A stretch of DNA of 6,129 bases from the NCBI GenBank assembly GCA_026786325.1, contig JAJAYH010000223.1, positions 1-6,129 of the forward strand, read 5' to 3'. The notes below the pieces were generated by a model, which was not told the origin of the DNA, did not search any database, and was given only the letters and a program-made list of their open reading frames with translations. The position numbers and the translations under genes were made by a program. This document shows, piece by piece, positions 5,338 through 6,129 of the stretch. Source of the DNA: Alkalinema sp. CAN_BIN05. Lineage in GTDB: Bacteria; Cyanobacteriota; Cyanobacteriia; Leptolyngbyales; Leptolyngbyaceae. Numbering within the stretch: position 1 is the stretch's first letter; the number at the start of each line of letters is the position of its first letter.

Positions 5338-6129
5338 TTTTAGTCTAACCGATCGATTCTTTTAAGGCCACCTGCTGCCGCAATTCTCCTGTTCTAGCCA
5401 GCCGCCCAAATCTTAAGGCTAATTTATTTCTATGACTCCATTACTTGGGAGTTCTAATTGAAAGGCACTTCCTTGATTGGGAGCCGATCGGCAAGTCAGT
5501 TTGCCATGATGATTCTCCGTGACAATCTGATAGCTGACGGAAAGTCCCAGACCAGGACCTTTTCCCACTGGTTTTGTCGTGAAAAATGGGTCAAAAATTC
5601 GATCGATTATAGCCTCATCCATCCCAATTCCATTGTCAATCACTTCAATGACGATCGTATTGCTAAGTGGTTTTAATTCAGTTTTAATGCTGAGTCGAGG
5701 GGAGAGTTCTGGGTTAATTTGAAATTGGAGTTCGATGGCATCGATCGCATTAGTCAGAAGATGCATAAACACCTGATTGAGTTGGGCCGGATAGCAATTG
5801 ACCTGCGGCAGTTCTCCGTACTGTTTAAATACCTGAATTGTGGGACGATCGTTCCTTTTTTTAAGACGATGTTCCAAAAGCATGAGCGTATTTTCTAAAC
5901 CTTCATAGAGATCTACTATCTTCATTTCCGATTCATCATGGCGAGAAAAATTGCGCAGTGACAGCACAATCTGACTAATCCGATCGGTTCCTACCTGCAT
6001 CGACGACAATGCCTGCGGTAGATCCTGAGCAATGAATTCTAGATCCATATTACGAGCCTTAATTTTAATCTCCTCCGGCACCTCGACACTGGACTTTTCA
6101 TAGAGTTTCAACAGATCCAATAGCTCCAA
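5338..6129. repeat. Tandem duplication, right copy, continuing past the window edge
   Basis: This is the partner of 3176-3965, in direct orientation. Its left boundary lies just upstream of the complete kinase gene, so the two units abut. Similarity runs to the last base of the window, so the duplication probably includes more or all of the second kinase gene. Confidence 0.88.
5419..6129 (-). CDS. Paralogous sensor histidine kinase, C-terminal 236 codons, 5' part outside the window
   Basis: This is the C-terminal part of a second kinase. By hand alignment it differs from residues 450-679 of the neighbouring kinase at about 30 of 228 positions. Visible are the second HisKA helix region (GTDRISQIVLSLRNFSRHDESE), N-box LLTNAIDAIE, G1 box DNGIGMD, F-box FDPFF and G2 box. 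The phospho-acceptor histidine and any GAF domains would lie beyond 6129. The G2 box reads GKGPGLGL where the other copy has GKGTGLGL, a Pro replacing the usual Thr next to the ATP lid, which might lower ATP binding or activity. The C-terminus is PSNGVIEIN, six residues longer than the PIM end of the other copy. The stop is 106 bp upstream of the other kinase's ATG on the same strand, so the pair may be cotranscribed. The first codon in the window (TTG) is an internal Leu, not a start. Confidence 0.92.
   Translation of the reverse strand: MELLDLLKLYEKSSVEVPEEIKIKARNMDLEFIAQDLPQALSSMQVGTDRISQIVLSLRNFSRHDESEMKIVDLYEGLENTLMLLEHRLKKRNDRPTIQVFKQYGELPQVNCYPAQLNQVFMHLLTNAIDAIELQFQINPELSPRLSIKTELKPLSNTIVIEVIDNGIGMDEAIIDRIFDPFFTTKPVGKGPGLGLSVSYQIVTENHHGKLTCRSAPNQGSAFQLELPSNGVIEIN

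Noticed and set aside
2314..6129. Uma2 gene plus two kinases as a new defence or signalling operon
   Set aside because: Uma2 genes are widespread and scattered in cyanobacteria, the gap is 134 bp, and nothing in the sequence links the functions.
1..6129. CRISPR array, tRNA, rRNA or intact insertion sequence
   Set aside because: No regularly spaced repeats with spacers, no cloverleaf-like gene and no transposase with terminal inverted repeats were seen on reading both strands.

Overview
The window looks like cyanobacterial chromosome. The evidence is a high density of CGATCG/GATCG motifs, including two perfect HIP1 octamers (GCGATCGC at 101-108 and 1084-1091), together with a HemB gene, an Omp85/TpsB-type outer-membrane barrel, an Uma2 (DUF820) protein and GAF-GAF histidine kinases of the large cyanobacterial soluble type. 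The genus cannot be named from this stretch.

Layout. Positions 1-567 (minus strand) hold the N-terminal 189 codons of hemB, which runs off the left edge. Positions 568-1005 are an AT-rich spacer between divergent genes with no convincing gene in it. Positions 1006-2245 (plus strand) carry what looks like a broken two-partner-secretion transporter gene (ShlB/FhaC/HecB family). A signal peptide with a proline-rich linker is in one frame, the complete C-terminal beta-barrel is in another, and the POTRA domains between them are missing. A terminator-like hairpin (2258-2295) follows. Positions 2314-3138 (minus) encode an Uma2-family PD-(D/E)XK protein with a heptad-repeat tail. Positions 3273-5312 (minus) encode a complete 679-residue GAF-GAF-HisKA-HATPase sensor kinase. 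Positions 5419-6129 (minus) are the C-terminal part of a second kinase that is a close paralogue of the first and leaves the window at the right edge.

Most notable is the kinase pair. Copy-to-copy similarity covers the visible coding region and also the spacer downstream of each gene. The offset is about 2.16 kb, the length of one gene plus one spacer, so this is a tandem gene duplication that has begun to diverge (about 87% protein identity by hand count). The copies differ at a G2-box residue and at the C-terminus, where a one-base indel changes the frame. The first GAF domain of the complete kinase has two cysteines exactly 28 residues apart, in positions that resemble the two chromophore cysteines of DXCF-type cyanobacteriochromes. 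This makes it a candidate, unproven, bilin sensor. No response regulator is visible, so the output partner is unknown.

I see no CRISPR array, tRNA, rRNA or intact insertion sequence. I do not see a clearly new multi-gene system; the interest lies in the diverging kinase duplication, the possible photosensory GAF and the decayed outer-membrane transporter gene.
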